From Piper betle (Eukaryota > Streptophyta > Magnoliopsida > Piperales > Piperaceae): a stretch of 64,000 bases of DNA. Under the pieces are notes generated by a model that saw only the letters and a list, made by a program, of their open reading frames with translations, did no database searches and was not told where the DNA came from. Of this stretch, positions 11,311-25,079 are shown in pieces (positions within the stretch are counted from its first letter, which is position 1; each line of letters starts with the position of its first letter). A program made the translations under genes and the position numbers. The stretch spans positions 1 to 64,000 of the forward strand of contig JAURVB010012364.1 in NCBI GenBank assembly GCA_033002965.1, written 5' to 3'.

Positions 11311-14300
11311 TTTTCAATGTTCATATATATTCATTTATGTTAGTACTAGCTACCTTTCAAACTTGGCCTACCTATGCACACCTAAAATTATATAACAACA
11401 AATTATCTGCCAACCTCCATTGATAATCTGTGTTCGTATATGTTGTTCCAACATTACAAAATGCATAAATCAATAAGCAATACTGATAAAAAATCATGCA
11501 TGTATGTAGAAAACCAGAAAGAACTAGCCAATTCATGCCTTTACAAGGCTCCCATACTACACATCAAGCCAGCTAGTAGAGTACAAACAATGTCCCCATA
11601 ACAAACACCCATCAACCACTACTTTTGCCGAAGTAATTGACAGGTTGAATCATGTGTGCACTTGTGCACACGCATGCCAGCCCAATCCATCCGGGCTCTT
11701 GCACGGAAAATAGAATGGAGCCTAGAAGAAGAAGCTCACCATCAAGCTCCCATCGAAGAGGATAAGAAGGCCATTAATGGCTGATAAGGATCAGACATGA
11801 AGAGAAGGCAAAACCCATCCATGCACACGTGAGTTGTCTTTTGAGAATTCATTGCTCTTCACTCTCTTTCTTCTTCTTCTTAGCTTCGCTCCGTTTTTAC
11901 TTTCGTTTTCTAATTCGTGTCTTGTAAAGTTTATGTTGTTGGTCATGTTGTTACTTGTATGTGCATGGCTGGGCGTGCGCGTGTGCGCATATATATATAT
12001 ATATATATAAATTATAAATTCAACTTAAGTGAGTATGTTATGGAGTTGAATTGACTTGGAGACTATTTCAAGCCAACTCATAATCATTATATTAATTTTT
12101 TAATTAAATAAATAAAAAATTATTATATATTATTCTTTTGATACCTAAAATTAATAAAAACATGATTTATTGTACTAAAATGCATTAATTTAGTTATTCT
12201 AAAAAAATTAACATGCTTTGATAACTTGTATAATATAACTTGGAAAGTCAATTACTAAATCAATTGGTATAGATTCATCTAGTTAACTCGTCAAGTCATG
12301 AATTCAACTTGACTCAAGGAGGTTTTGGAATCAAAAAAGAATTTTAAAACTATACACACATCTGAATGATATATGTTATATTAAAAATAAAATAAAATTT
12401 TCTTAATTAGGTATTTTTTTATATTGGATAAAATGAATAGAAAATGCGAATAAATATTGTAATAACTAAATACTTTTATTGGCATAACTGAACAATTAAT
12501 TAAATATATGATGTGAGATCATTTTAATTTAGTTGATAATTTATGTTTTTTATAATTGGATGATTATAAATGATCAATAAATAGCTGTATTGTTTAATTT
12601 AATAGGGAAACTCATTAATGATCTATGTATATATAGTTGATAAGATAATGTTAATTGTCAAGTGGATGCTTTGCGTTTTAACAACTAGATAAGATAATTT
12701 TTATCGAGATAACTGAGTAATCTATATATATTATATAGCTGATGAAATATTTTTATACATATGGTTTATATATTTATATTAAGAATACATATATCAATGA
12801 AGTGTTAGATTTATGTTTAGAGCCAATGGAAAAGTACTCCTCGAAGCTCCAATTATATTGGGAATACATAGTCATATAATTAAGGATATTTTTACCACAA
12901 GAAAGGAAAGGAAACGAACTTAAAAGATGCAAAACGGCACAAAAAATTAATTGTTGCTATTGACTACATTCCAAAAGATAAATTATCATTATATTAGGCT
13001 AGCTAATTCGATGTTTTCTAGAAATTTTTTTGATAATTCTTAGAGATTTAGAGCTAGTTATAGAAATTATGCTTGCTTTTACCATTTTTTTATAGAAATG
13101 ACGACCTCAAATCTCTAGGAATTATCAAAAACATTCCTATAAATTATCATTCGCCTTACCTTAAAACCCCATAAAATAAAAACCTGCAAGCTCTTTGCTT
13201 TCAGAATGATAGGATTCCTCCACTTATTCTTTAGCCCAATTTTGATAATAAAAATGTAAATACACAGTAAATTAAATCCGGAAAACCTAGATTACATAAT
13301 GTATAATCTACGTATATTAATTTTTGGATCAAGAAACGCTCTATCTAATGCTATATAAAATTAAAATCACAACGTCAATGGACGTGATTAATATTGCGTT
13401 GCTAAAAAATTGTTATGTTAGTTAAAAATTCATAATTTGATTTCACATGAGTTTAACTAAAATAACTGGTGCAAAGCCTTGAGACTTGAACCGATTTCAG
13501 ACCTCCTTTTCCATCTAGAAATGAAGAATAAGCAAAATTATTGGCTGTTAGAACTATGCTAAACATTTCTTTTTCTGGTTGATAATATAATTATAATATC
13601 TATGATCCAATTCCTCAATATTAAACTATATATGTGTTCTATAATCTTGATGTAATCTCTTCCACTGTCCCAATCCTTCACTATCAACCATCCAATTTGT
13701 TAAACTAGCCTGCATATATTAATTAAGTGCCTGACTTTTAACTAAGTTAAATAGAAATACTAAGAACCCAATAAAGAATAAACCATCAAAAGACTAACAA
13801 TGCATAAACAAATAAACAAATGATTGACATGAAGAGATCAAGATCAATAAGGGAGAGTGAGTAGCCGAAGCTCCCACTCAGTGAGTGTCCTCTAGTCAAC
13901 CTACAACTCGAATATATTGATCAGGACAAATCACCAAGATTCTTCACAGTTCACACCACTATGATGATCAATTAAGGCTATTTTGTTCCTAAATTAGTGG
14001 ATTAAAGATATATGGGAGGGTATGATTAGCATCTTATGATTAGTTAATGTGGGCAGCTTCATTTTTTTCCAAGTGGTTAATTTGGATGATTACTGTTTAG
14101 TGTATATACATCTATTGGCTGTTCTCTAACAGGCCCACATGGGGTGATTTAATTGTGCCAATTGCATGAAAGATGGAATTTAATTACCTTAATTGATCAA
14201 TATAACAGAACTTAGAATATGAAGGTAATGTGGCCTTTGAATCTTACTTTATACCTCCATCCATAGTGCTAGCTAATTTTGATGCATTAGCTAGAAAAGT

Positions 14301-16320
14301 TAAATAATTGTACATTAATTAAGCTGTAGGCCCCAGAAGTGTTGTTGATCATGTGAAGCCAAATATTATAGCTTAAAAGCTTTGAAAAATAGAACTAAAT
14401 ATGAATAGGTCTAAAAGATGCTGTTTATGTGTTACAATTAAATGTTGATGTTTATGTATATATTATCACATCGAACGACGCAAAATGGAGTTTTTTACTA
14501 AAAATCCGGGGTAAAACTAGCTAGGCATTGAAATTTTAATTAGGCAATTTTCCAAACTGCGTTATAAATTTCACATTTGGGTACTTCCTTTTCTATATTT
14601 GTCCAGCGAAAAAATTTGCCCCAACCTTTGCAAGATGTTAAACCATGTATAAATTATATATGCTTCGAAAAAAAATGTATAAAATATGTGTGTCCTTTTA
14701 ACTTATGATTTTTGGTTTATTTACCAATTTGGCCGTTGCTTCGTAACGTGGTATCCCTATGCACTCATTTCTCTAATGCATTCCTTGTTCAATTCAAAAG
14801 CATAAAAACAGCTTAGAAGATCTTAATGTTATTAATAAGATTAATTTTCAAACATATCTAATAAATAGCATAACTAAATCATCGAACATGGTGCACCCTC
14901 CATAGCTCTTATGCATGTATATTATTACATTTGAGAGTCAATTCTTCCCTCCTTGATTTGATTTTTGTTTATTTTAAAATTTCAAAGCACATACATTAAG
15001 TACGTTTTGGTAAATTAATAACTCTGTAGCGATGAATAGTAGTGCCCAATTGCAAAACTGCTTTTACTAATAGCAAAATCACTGTTTAGTTTATTGTATT
15101 GATTTGTCTCAATAATTGCACAAAATAATATTAAGGACCCACAATTTGCCCCATGTAAAAGTTAATTAAAATTTTATCTTAAAACGAATTCTTGAATTTC
15201 TGACCCAGCCCTGCTGGGTTGGCATAGATTGTATTGAAATCAAGAGAACCATCTCAATTGAAACTTTATTTATTTTTCTACAATGAGAATTAGAAAGTTA
15301 AAACCATAACCATTATCTCATTAATAATTATAACTTAAGATTAGCTGTGAAAAAAAGCAACTTATTTAACTAGCCAGCCTTTGTGATTTCCATGCATTAT
15401 CTCATAATCTTCCTTCATTATTCTACAGCTGCCTCATTAAGACATATTAGTATATATTAAAAATTTTTAATTTAGTTAAGAGTACACTTATCTAGTAAAC
15501 GAGTCGTTTGAAGAATAGTGGGTACATCATCAATTAACGGGTTCATAAAAAAAAGATGGGGTTAGGAAGACCCGAACCGGTGCACATGGGCGTGGGTTAG
15601 AGGCAACCGAACAGCCCAGCACGGTCACATGGACGCGGGCCCCACCCCTGCGTATGCTCTGCCCGAGTAGACCTACCGGTCCGCTCCCGGTCCTCGCCAA
15701 ATACGCGCGCCGAGTTCTTCCATTTCCTCGTCCCTCCACCGACGCCCGCCGAGCCCATTGTGGAGGCGGGGCCTACCGAGCAATTGTTTGGAATTAATGA
15801 TCGGGTTTTGAAAATTAGTGAGCGTTAAACTGAGGTTTTGGATATAATGGTAGATTTGGATGGCCCTAATTAGTTTTATGTTAGAATAGCACCAACTATG
15901 TGATGTAGATGCACTATCCAAGCAATGATCACTATTCTCCCTTGGGTGATTTTGATGCGTATTTGACCAGCTAATATTAGCCTTTCCGGCAGAGGGTTAT
16001 ACCCCATTGGCCCCAAGGTTTAAGTTAGATCTCAAGTTAACAAAATTAAATTAACATTAGATATATTAATTTTGAAATTCTTTCTTAATTAAATAATTCT
16101 CTGAATCGATTTCAATTCATAAGTTTAGAAGTCAAATTTCATAGATGAGTCTATACTAAATTTTATCATTGACTCCAAAAATCCAATTAATAATAAAAAT
16201 TGCTAAAATACATTATTTATTTAGTTTTACTAAATTCATATTTTAATATATATAAATTATATATATTAATCAATTTCAAATGCCAAATTTAAAGAGGAAA
16301 ATATACCAAATTAAAATATA
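11311..16320. other. AT-rich intergenic DNA
   Basis: No gene is supported over these 5 kb. A (TA)n tract lies near 11985-12009. One GC-rich island at about 15545-15790 has overlapping frames on both strands but no recognisable product and looks like a repeat fragment. The 12015-12355 repeat is listed separately. Confidence 0.55.
12015..12355 (+). repeat. Dispersed ~370 bp AT-rich repeat, copy C
   Basis: Shares the GGAGTTGAATTGACTTGG block, the AT-rich middle, the 'agtcaatta' block and the closing 'aagaattttaaaact' with the copies at 4250, 7575 and 59270. It is the most diverged of the four. Confidence 0.45.
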
Positions 16321-16332
16321 GAAAAAATTTTA

Positions 16333-16690
16333 AGTGAGTTATACCTCATATAACTTATACGAGTTGTACATTTAATTCAAGACTTTTTTTAGTAAATTAT
16401 ACGTAATAAGCTTTGTATGCATAGAATGTGGAGTGCATGACTAAGAAGTTGATACAATTTATCTTTTTTATATATCAATATAACTTAGTTACTTCTAGCT
16501 TTTTTAAAAACTACACTATTTTAAAGGTATTTTGAAATTAATTTTTATTACAATTACTTTAATAATTAAAATAAAAGAGTTAAAAGCATTGGATTGAGTT
16601 AAAAATTAGAAATACCCTTATTTTTTTTAATGTTTATCTATATAAATTTTAAGTAGTAAAACCCAGTGAATTACTCCAGATAAAAACTTG
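16333..16690 (+). repeat. Dispersed mini-element, copy 1
   Basis: Begins GTGAGTTATACCTCATATA and is similar along ~350 bp to 34715-35095, including 'tttgaaattaatttttatta' and 'attactttaat' blocks. See the better-preserved copy at 34715. Confidence 0.5.
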
Positions 16691-17396
16691 TATAAGCTCT
16701 AGTCCCAAATACCACCACTTATATATATATAACAAATATTAAATAATAATAACACCTAAAATATGTCTAACACCACAATTTCAATGAAAATACTGATTAT
16801 TATATAAATTTAAAATATTTTAGGTTTCAATCAATTTTGTACTTGATGCGATATTATCAACAAATACATTTTTGTTTTATAAAACAAAATCATGATCTAC
16901 AAATTGGCTTTCTTAGCTTGGGAAAAAAATGGCTTTCATAATGGTGTCTTGCGGGTTTCCATAATATAAGGAGTTACTTCATAGTTAAGAAATTGCACAT
17001 TATATTTGCGTTGTAATTTGTAAATTGGTAAACTATTTCGTGATACCTGTTAGAGCCATTTGTGGGCCCACAAAAAAAACTAAAATCATGTTTTATTTAA
17101 TCTTTGAGCGACAAATCATCACACTATCATAATTACAAATAAAATCCATCAGTTATGGTCTATGCTCGAGGAAGCATTTTAGGCAACTATAAAAATCCAT
17201 TTCAATCTCTCATGGGTGGGCCCACAATAATTATGACACCAACTTCGTCACGATCCACAATGACACGAAAGAAGAGATGATGCCCAACCAAGATTATGCA
17301 CGCGTGCAAAATTATATACAAGTCAAAAATATGTATAATTACAGATTAAGTCGCATTATCTTAGTTCTTTATTTTGAATATGTATGACACAGCATA

Positions 17397-17431
<35 letters not shown>

Positions 17432-19250
17432 CTTTATTTTATTATTATTTATTATATATTTTATAATTATATTTAATTATTTCTTATAAATATTTGTATT
17501 TGTTATATTCTATATTTATATTTATTTATTATATATATTTTATTTCTTTTATAATTTTATTAATATTATATTGTGTGTTTAATATAATTAAGTATTGATT
17601 TGTAATAAGTAATTTTATATTAAAAAATTATTTGTTGTACATAGTGAGTATATTGAGAAGGATCAAATGAAGTTTCCAGAGTTCGAGACTCCAAGTACTT
17701 TTATTATATATATTATTATATATATAGTGAATCATACGCGATCAATTAATTATCAATAGAACCCAATTCGATTGGATTTATGAGTGTTACAATGAAAAAT
17801 ATTTTAAGAAAACCTCGCCTCTAATTTTTTTTTATTTCAATAATATCATAAAGAAAAAACCAATAACAAGGACGTTGGTTTTAGCTTATAACTTCCATCC
17901 AAAATATAGCTTTAAACCATTTGATAATCTGTTCAAAATCAGGAATTTGAGTACTGCCCTTCACCTCTCAACGGTAATTTAGTAATATCTTATCTAATGG
18001 TCAAATGCTATGTATGTGATTGCAAGCAACAATCATGTAGATGGTTGTTCCCCATCCTCGCAACTTAAAACCTGTTCTTTCATGCGGCTATAAAACAGTT
18101 AAATTCTCAAAATTAAAAAGAATTACCAAATTAAAATACATTATTAGATAGTTATTTAAAAAATAAATATCAAGTAAGTATATGTTAAAATCCTGATTAT
18201 TTTGGAGAATAATATTTCTATGAAACTTATCTCACAAATAATTTCTTACACATCAAATTTTTATTCATATTGATTTCAACAATTAACTATCAGACCGCAC
18301 ATGATTCAACCATATTATGAATATAAATAAGGATCAACTACATTGCATAATAGTGGTTAAGGTGGTGATGAGTCATGCGGTGCTTATAGATATTCAAGGC
18401 TAAAAATTTGAAATGGTGTCGCGAGTTAATAAGTCTTTAGATTAATTAAAGGGTTAGAAGTTAATTAACCTAAAAAATTTACACTTGACTAGGAGGATGA
18501 ACTACTTCTCGCTTCTCCTCCTTTATTCTTCTCATATCCCCTCTACTTCTCCTCTGGACAGGCCACTTTGATGGTTTAAGATCTTGTTTGTCGGAGAGTT
18601 TTGGATTGACGAAAATCAGCATATAAAATATTATTTTCTTAGCACTAAAACAAGATTAGAAATTCATGCTAAGTTGTGAACTCAATATGGACATGAACTT
18701 ACTATTAGTCATACATGGATTCATATTGATTGGTTTAGATTAATAAGATATTGACTCGGTTTAGTTATTCAGCACTCATTTATAATTAGTAATTTGTGAT
18801 ATATCTTGTTAGGTAAGCATTAACAATGGTCTTGAATGTAATTAAAATTTGGGGTTGTTACAAGTTGATTTGCTTCGCCGGTGTCCTCCTCTTCATTTAC
18901 CTTCTCATCTTTACATTCTTATTGTTAGAATCAGCATTTGATGCATTTTTAGATGCAGTTGATGCATTCTTAAGTGGTTGCCAGATAACTGATCGTTTAG
19001 CAAATTGTGGGCGTTTTAAATACATATTGTATCCAGAAAATTAGGACGTGAAACTCTATGCTATGATTTATAAGCCACATTCCTTCAATTCTAAAACAAT
19101 TTATTTAACTTCTTTGCTGACTTATATCAAGTAGTTCATGTTAAATATGGCCTGCTCTAGGAGTTTATTTATATTATTTATTATACACGTTATACCGCCG
19201 AGTCGAACCCGCCAATACAACAGTACAGTACCAAAACTACACCGTCATTT
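16691..19250. other. AT-rich intergenic DNA upstream of the second Aux/IAA gene
   Basis: No gene is supported. A (TA)n microsatellite is at about 17398-17428. An open frame near 18826-19044 codes a hydrophobic 72-residue peptide with no recognisable family or promoter context and is not called. Confidence 0.5.
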
Positions 19251-19631
19251 TCTGTCAATATATATCACGCGATGTTTCTAAAACATGTCAAGGTGGGCGT
19301 GTGTGGCCCACATGCCGGCCGTGCGGAAAGGGACGCTCATCTCCCCGCCGATTCCTCGGCCCGCCACCGAGGGGACTGGACTCACAATCATTTCGGATTA
19401 TGACGTCACCCACTGCATCACCCGGTCCCGCACAGGCAGTTCCGGTCAGCTACACCCGCACGTGCCGATGCCCCCCACCTGTGCCCAACCCCCAGCCGGT
19501 CACACGCCCTCAACATAATAAAACTCCAACCGTGCCCCCAATGCAAGGCTCCCTCCTCGCTCGCAAGTCAGATTTACAATTCCAATCTGTTGACATTGTG
19601 TAAAGGTCACAGGCATTTGTTCAACGGACCT

Positions 19632-19637
19632 TGTCTC
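19632..19637 (+). promoter_or_regulatory. TGTCTC auxin response element before the second Aux/IAA gene
   Basis: The canonical AuxRE TGTCTC lies 39 bp before the ATG, probably in the 5' UTR. It would fit ARF-dependent feedback on an Aux/IAA gene. A TATATATC box at 19259-19266 is a weak TATA candidate. The surrounding 19270-19660 is GC-rich compared with the DNA further upstream, as expected for a promoter-proximal region. Confidence 0.4.
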
Positions 19638-19675
19638 GGGCGAGGGGTGGTGGGTAGGCTTTCTTTCGCCGGAAA

Positions 19676-22232
19676 ATGGCCGGGGTGATAGCCGGAGAGC
19701 GCGAAGTCGAGCGGTATGCCAGCTTGAAGTTTGAGGAGACTGAGCTGCGGCTTGGTCTGCCCGGAGACGGCGAGTCGGCGAAGAGCTCCGGGAAGCGCGG
19801 GTTCGCGGAGACGGTGGATTTAGAGCTGAACTTGCCTGCCGGGGCCGCGAAGGAGGCCGTGGCCGGCGCCGGCGGTGGGCAGGGTGAGAAAGTGATGAAC
19901 GGTGGTAATGTTAACAAGGAGAAGAACTTGCTTGCCGGTGGTGCTGACCCTGCTAAGCCTCCTGCTCCCAAGTGAGTTCCCTCACTCTCTTGTATGTTTT
20001 GCAGCTTTATCATTGGGTTTTGATTAATCTTCTTTTTGATTGGTTGAGTTTTTTTATATAATATTTGCTATCTTGTTTTTTCTCTGTTCTACGTGAGATT
20101 GTTGGGTGCCGGGTTATGTAACATATGAACCAAACTGTAAAAGTACTAAAGCATAAAGATATATGGACGTTGGCTACGATAGTAGTACAATACTCTTAAT
20201 TAGTTTTGGTGAAACCATACATGACATTTATTCTCTTGTGGTTATGTATAGGTTAGATGGGAAACTTATAACATGAAGCTTTTTTTGTGGTTGTATTTCC
20301 GTTGTTCTTCTCTTTATAAACCACTTTCCAAATATCTTTATGAGTTTTTGGTTAGTAAGTTGAAAGCACCATGAAAATAGAAGAACAGTAAAAGTAGCTG
20401 ACATTATTCACAAGGTAAAAGGATGTCGGCCACACAAAATTCCTATGAAACCAGCTAGGAATTATCTGTAAAATATAGAAATTGAAAATAATGGATACAG
20501 TTAAATCTAACCAATATACTTTGTCTATTTTTTTCACCACAATATAGAAGATTATATTTGATCTATTGATCAACTTTACTCAAATGACAACCAAATAAAG
20601 ATATCTTCCCTTGCTTTTCTCTTCTATTAATACCAATAAATTTCTAGCTAATCCCATCATAAGTGATACATTTAAGCCTGCCCAACACACATAACTTGAA
20701 GTTAACAAGCATTTGATCTTGAACATAAAATTTCAGGGCACAAGTTGTGGGTTGGCCACCGGTTAGGTCCTTCCGGAAGAACATCCTCGCCGTCCAGTCG
20801 GGGAAGAGCGGCAGAGATGAAGCCGCAGAGAAATCCAGCAGCACATCGGCTGCCTTTGTTAAGGTCAGCATGGATGGCGCTCCTTACCTGAGGAAGGTGG
20901 ACCTCAAGATGTACAAGAGCTACCAAGAGCTGTCCAATGCCCTTGAGAAGATGTTTAGCTCTTTCACTAGTGGTAATTACTTAATCAATTAATTATAGTA
21001 TTTTGTCTATTTTTATTAAAAAAAGAAGAATTAATTAGTGTCTAATTAGTTATTATATGAATATATATCACTGCAAAAAAACGTAGCGCGCATTAGTGAC
21101 GGATGGATTTTAATATAGTTTGATTTTTTACGGATGCATTTTAATAGGAAACTCATGTGGATCTCAAGGGATGAATGGTATCAGAGACTTCATGAATGAA
21201 AGCAAACTGATGGATCTCCTCAATGGCTCAGAGTATGTGCCCACTTATGAAGATAAAGATGGTGATTGGATGCTTGTTGGTGATGTTCCATGGGAGTAAG
21301 TACTATACAAGATCTTTGCAACTTGTTATTTATTACAATTAAATGGTAGATTACATGATTAAAACTAGCATTATGGAAGATAAATCACATGCTGGGATAG
21401 TGAAAAAGTTGGTGCATGTTATTCTAAATGGGTATCATGTAGATTAAAGAACTAAACGAGATGGTATTGATTTTGGGGATCTGATCATGTTTGTTACTAA
21501 TTGTTTACTAAGATTTTAATTCTTAATTAATTTTTACGCAGGATGTTCGTCGAATCATGCAAGCGTCTTCGCATAATGAAAGGATCAGAAGCCATTGGAC
21601 TTGGTAAGTACACTTTCTTTATCACTTAATAGTTAATTAGTATTTTAGCAAAGATAGATGTATAGGGTTTTTTTAACATGCTAGATTAATGGATGCATAG
21701 GTATTGCCAATTAGTATTTAACCCTTGTGATGTGTTAATGTCAATGACTTGAAAGTTGGAAAGGTCTTGGACATTCATTAGACAAAAGGGTTATTAATCC
21801 AGGTGATTGTGTTTGTAAAGTGGGAGACATGATATTCCTTTCGCAAGGGTAAACAGCTCACTAAGCCTTGATTGAATAATTGTTCATTAAATAAACAGCA
21901 TGGCATGCATATCTTTAACTATGTTTATTATGTAGTTTCTTCTTTGCACAGCCTGTACATTCATTTATTCAATACATTCAATGTTCAAATAAAGTTGAGA
22001 TTTTTTATATACATGTGGGTCATGTCAAATAATTAGGTTTGGTTGCTGACCTTTAGTATGGTCACACATAATAATGGGTATCATTTTGTTTGTGTAAAAA
22101 TGTTTTCTTTTTTGCTAAATTTCATGATACATCAAAAAATATTTAGTATAATTAAATTATCTTGATGACCCATCTCTTTTTACTCTAATTTCAGCTCCAA
22201 GGGCTGTGGAGAAATGTAAGAACAGAGGCTAA
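19676..22232 (+). CDS. IAA: Aux/IAA auxin-responsive repressor, long class (5 exons, 259 aa)
   Basis: The gene encodes a nuclear Aux/IAA repressor of ARF-driven transcription. Exons are 19676-19971, 20737-20972, 21148-21295, 21542-21603 and 22195-22232. All introns are GT-AG, and the 780 nt join in frame to 259 codons plus TAA. Domain I is the EAR motif [10 protein letters not shown] (about residue 21), followed by a second LELNLP motif near residue 49. After a Gly/Ala-rich linker comes the degron [13 protein letters not shown] (domain II, near residue 102), again right after intron 1. Domain III is [16 protein letters not shown], domain [17 protein letters not shown], and the tail has [21 protein letters not shown] sequence ending KCKNRG. 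Length, second LxLxL and linker match the IAA7/14/17 class. Start chosen as the first ATG with domain I in frame, after a GC-rich leader. Confidence 0.97.
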
Positions 22233-22299
22233 ACCAAGTAAAACCTGCATCCTGCCTGGCCATTCCTTCCCAAAATGGTGTCTATATATGCAAACTAAA

Positions 22300-23565
22300 T
22301 CTCAGCCGTTCAAAAGCTTGAATCCACGGCCAAGAGATGCCGACCATGAAGGAGAGATGTGAATATTGAGCAGGGTGTCTTTGTGTCTGTATTGTGTTTT
22401 GATATTTAAGAATATTTTGTAAGACATGATTATTTGCTTAAGGACAAGATGCAATAATACTTTGTTTTGAAGACCTTATCGTGTCCAGCTGGGTCTATCA
22501 AATGGCTTGTCTATTAATAATACTCATAGTATTATTTGTTGTTATGACTAGTGGGTGGTGCGCTTTAATTCTTTCAATTACATATCTGTAAGGTTTTTCT
22601 TTCTTAATGTCATTGGATGTTTTGTATGTCATGTTTGAATAATGGGGAAGGGACAAAGCATGTGCTAGGCAATGGGCAGTTCATTTTTTTATTGTACTGT
22701 AGATCTACTACAGCATTTTGAGATGAATAATATTCTAATGTATAGTGATTTAAAGCCATGGTGCTTTGGTAGGGACAGATTCCTTCAATAGGCGGCAAAA
22801 GTAGATGTTTGCGTTAAGAAACTCAAGGCATGCATCTAGGCAAGGTAACTTAGATTGGAGAAAATATGAAAGTTGACCCAGCTAGTTTATCATAAAATAA
22901 ATAGTTTGATTTTAATTTAAATTGCTAGGAGTCAATGAAACTATAGTTTAAAAACTTGAGACTTACATTTGACTCGACAGATTATGGAATGGAGGCGACT
23001 CTAAGCTAACAATGTATCATTTTTACTATTTTTAAATATAGTGAATAAAAAATTATATGAACGTTTGTACATGGAATTTATGTACCTTTGCTCAATGGAA
23101 GATTGCAACGCTGGTGTGCGGGAGTGAGTCGAGATACGATTAACCCAAGGCGCCCTTGTCACTAAAATCTTGAGTCAAAAATTAACACATCACAAAAACA
23201 AAAAATAGAAGAAGATTTTTACATGGTTCTATGTGGTTCAATGGGAATCCACGAGTCAATCTACCGGAAGTCACTGCTCACAATCCATTATTTGATAATT
23301 TTTACAATTTACAATCAAAGTGGATTTTTTTATGCTTTTGATTTGTTCACTCTGAGTTGTGCACACTTTCCAAGGCATGAAACTGGTCTTCATGATGCTC
23401 TGATGAGAAAATAGACCTCACCATTTTGTCCATAACATCCAAAAATGGTGGGGTACTGACTTTCTTGAGAAACACAGTTCAGAAAGTCAGTTAAATAACT
23501 CCTCGAATGAAGAGGTGTCAAACCTAACCAGCCTTGGGTTGGTTTGGGTCAGAAAATGGCTGAAC
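22300..23565. other. 3' flank of the long Aux/IAA gene and intergenic DNA
   Basis: The 3' UTR probably occupies the first ~200 bp. Part of 22890-23070 resembles the dispersed ~370 bp repeat, with the 'gacttacatttgactcgac' type block, but only partly. No other gene is supported. Confidence 0.45.
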
Positions 23566-23569
23566 CAGG

Positions 23570-23900
23570 ATAGGGTCGAGCATCTAGGTTAGTTTGGTGC
23601 TGGCAGGGAGTGAAAAGGGTCGCGGTCAAGAACTAGGGCAGGCGGGTGCGGCCACAATTGCAGGAGAAGGTGGATCTGGTCTCGGCCTCGAACGGACAAC
23701 GGACATGGACACCTTACACAGCCTGATGGATCCAGTTGGCATTGGTGCAGCATTGGCGGGATAGCAGTCCTGGCAACAGTAACTCTGGTAGAGGCGGAGT
23801 CCCCCAGATCTAGAGAGGACGGTGAGGGTTTCCGTGACTAGATACGGTGGTGAACGACGACGAGATTGTTGAAGTCACTCATCAAACAATGAAAATAACA
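23570..23900 (+). repeat. Uninterrupted copy of a GC-rich repeat
   Basis: The order of sequence here (GGTCGCGGTCAAGAACT, CTTACACAGCCTGATGGATC, GGCGGGATAGCAGTCC, GACTAGATACGGTGG) is repeated in two halves at 24905-25076 and 29280-29420. It is therefore the empty-site counterpart of a copy split by the 25.08-29.28 kb insertion. It lies upstream of a Copia-type fragment and may be part of its LTR or leader. Confidence 0.55.
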
Positions 23901-24049
23901 AGTGTATTATGAGAAGATAGTCAAGGAGGTGCGAGGAATTCGAAAAAAATTGTGGGAGATGAAGAAGATTAAAGCTCTTTCTATCTAAGAGGTTCGTCAT
24001 ATCTCGAGTATCTGTTTTGTACCTATTGTCTATAATTATATAGTTGTAC

Positions 24050-24495
24050 ATATTTGTTTGTGTGTACACAACCGAGAGTGTCTTCTCTAATTGTAAATAA
24101 AGAGTATTTCCAATGGAAATGTCTTTTAAGTAGAGATTGAGGGTATTCTTTATTATATAGTTTTGTCTGGTTAGAGATTGTGAGTTTTCCTAGTTAAAGT
24201 ATGTGAGTCTTTCCCAATTGGAGTGAGTTGTATACAAAGTATTTATTGGGTGCTCTTGATGAAGATTTGTATACCCATTATTTTATATATTAGATGGTTT
24301 GTGATTTTCCCTCACCTTTTGGGGGGGGGGTTTTCACGTTAACTCTTTGTGTACTCATTATTTTCTTACCTTGTCAAAGCATAACCAAAGAGTTTCGGAA
24401 TTTTATGTGTTAAAATCCCATCAAGTGGTACAAAGCTTTGGTTTGTTGGCCTGCAAAGGTTTACAGAGAAGATCAAGCCTCTTGTTTACATTTGA
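24050..24495 (+). mobile_element. Copia-type LTR remnant and primer-site region
   Basis: This AT-rich stretch ends in a degenerate primer-binding-like sequence (AGTGGTACAAAGC at about 24425) immediately upstream of a gag start, the arrangement expected at a 5' LTR/leader junction. A poly-G run sits near 24322. The LTR borders are not clear. Confidence 0.45.
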
Positions 24496-24500
24496 CAAAA

Positions 24501-24900
24501 TGGCTAAGAATAGTACAACCAAATTTCTACTTCCTAAATTTGATAGAGGTAACTTTCTAATGTGGTAATTGAAGATACATGTCATATTGGTCAAGGATAA
24601 TTGTGAAGTTGCTTTTGAAGGTAAGGATCAGAAACCAGAAGGTATGACAGATGCACAGTTTATTGAAAAAGATGAGATTGCTAAAACTGATTTTGTGTTG
24701 GTCTTGAATGATAAGGTATTGTTCATTGTGCAAATTATTGATACATTAGCGAAGGCTTTGTAGGATGGTGTCCAAAAGATTTTTCTGAGGAGGCAGTTAT
24801 ACGAGTTGGAAAGGAAGGATGGAATTTATATTCATGAATACTTAATTATATTTAATAACTTGGTAAATGATCTGTTGGGAACAATTATAAAAGTTGATGA
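24501..24900 (+). pseudogene. Ty1/Copia gag N-terminal fragment
   Basis: Residues MAKNSTTKFLLPKFDRGNF start a Copia-type gag (capsid) protein. The frame then meets TAA where the conserved W-K-x-x-M segment should continue, then reads on through FEGKDQKPEGMTDAQFIEKD and later RRQLYELERKDGIYIHEYL. At least two in-frame stops (near 24566 and 24761) and truncation at about 24900 make it a pseudogene. No protease, integrase or RT follows; the sequence switches to the 24905 repeat. Confidence 0.8.
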
Positions 24901-24904
24901 GGAA

Positions 24905-25076
24905 GAACTGGGATGGGGTTGAGCTTGTGGTTCAATTTGGCACTGGTGGGTAGAAAACAGCATTGCGGTTAGGAACTCATACAGGCGAGCGTGGTCATGA
25001 TCGCAGGGGAACGTGAATTTGGTCTTGGCCTTGGATGGGACAGCAAACATGACACCTTACACGGGCCCGATGGATT
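24905..25076 (+). repeat. Left half of the interrupted GC-rich repeat
   Basis: Matches the first half of 23570-23900 up to CCCGATGGATTCGGCT, where similarity stops at the border of the 25.08 kb insertion. The second half resumes near 29280 (CGCTAGGGCGGGATAGC). Confidence 0.6.
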
Positions 25077-25079
25077 CGG

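Noticed and set aside
18826..19044. 72-residue hydrophobic ORF upstream of the long Aux/IAA gene
   Set aside because: No family, no promoter and no conservation evidence; AT-rich DNA yields such frames by chance.
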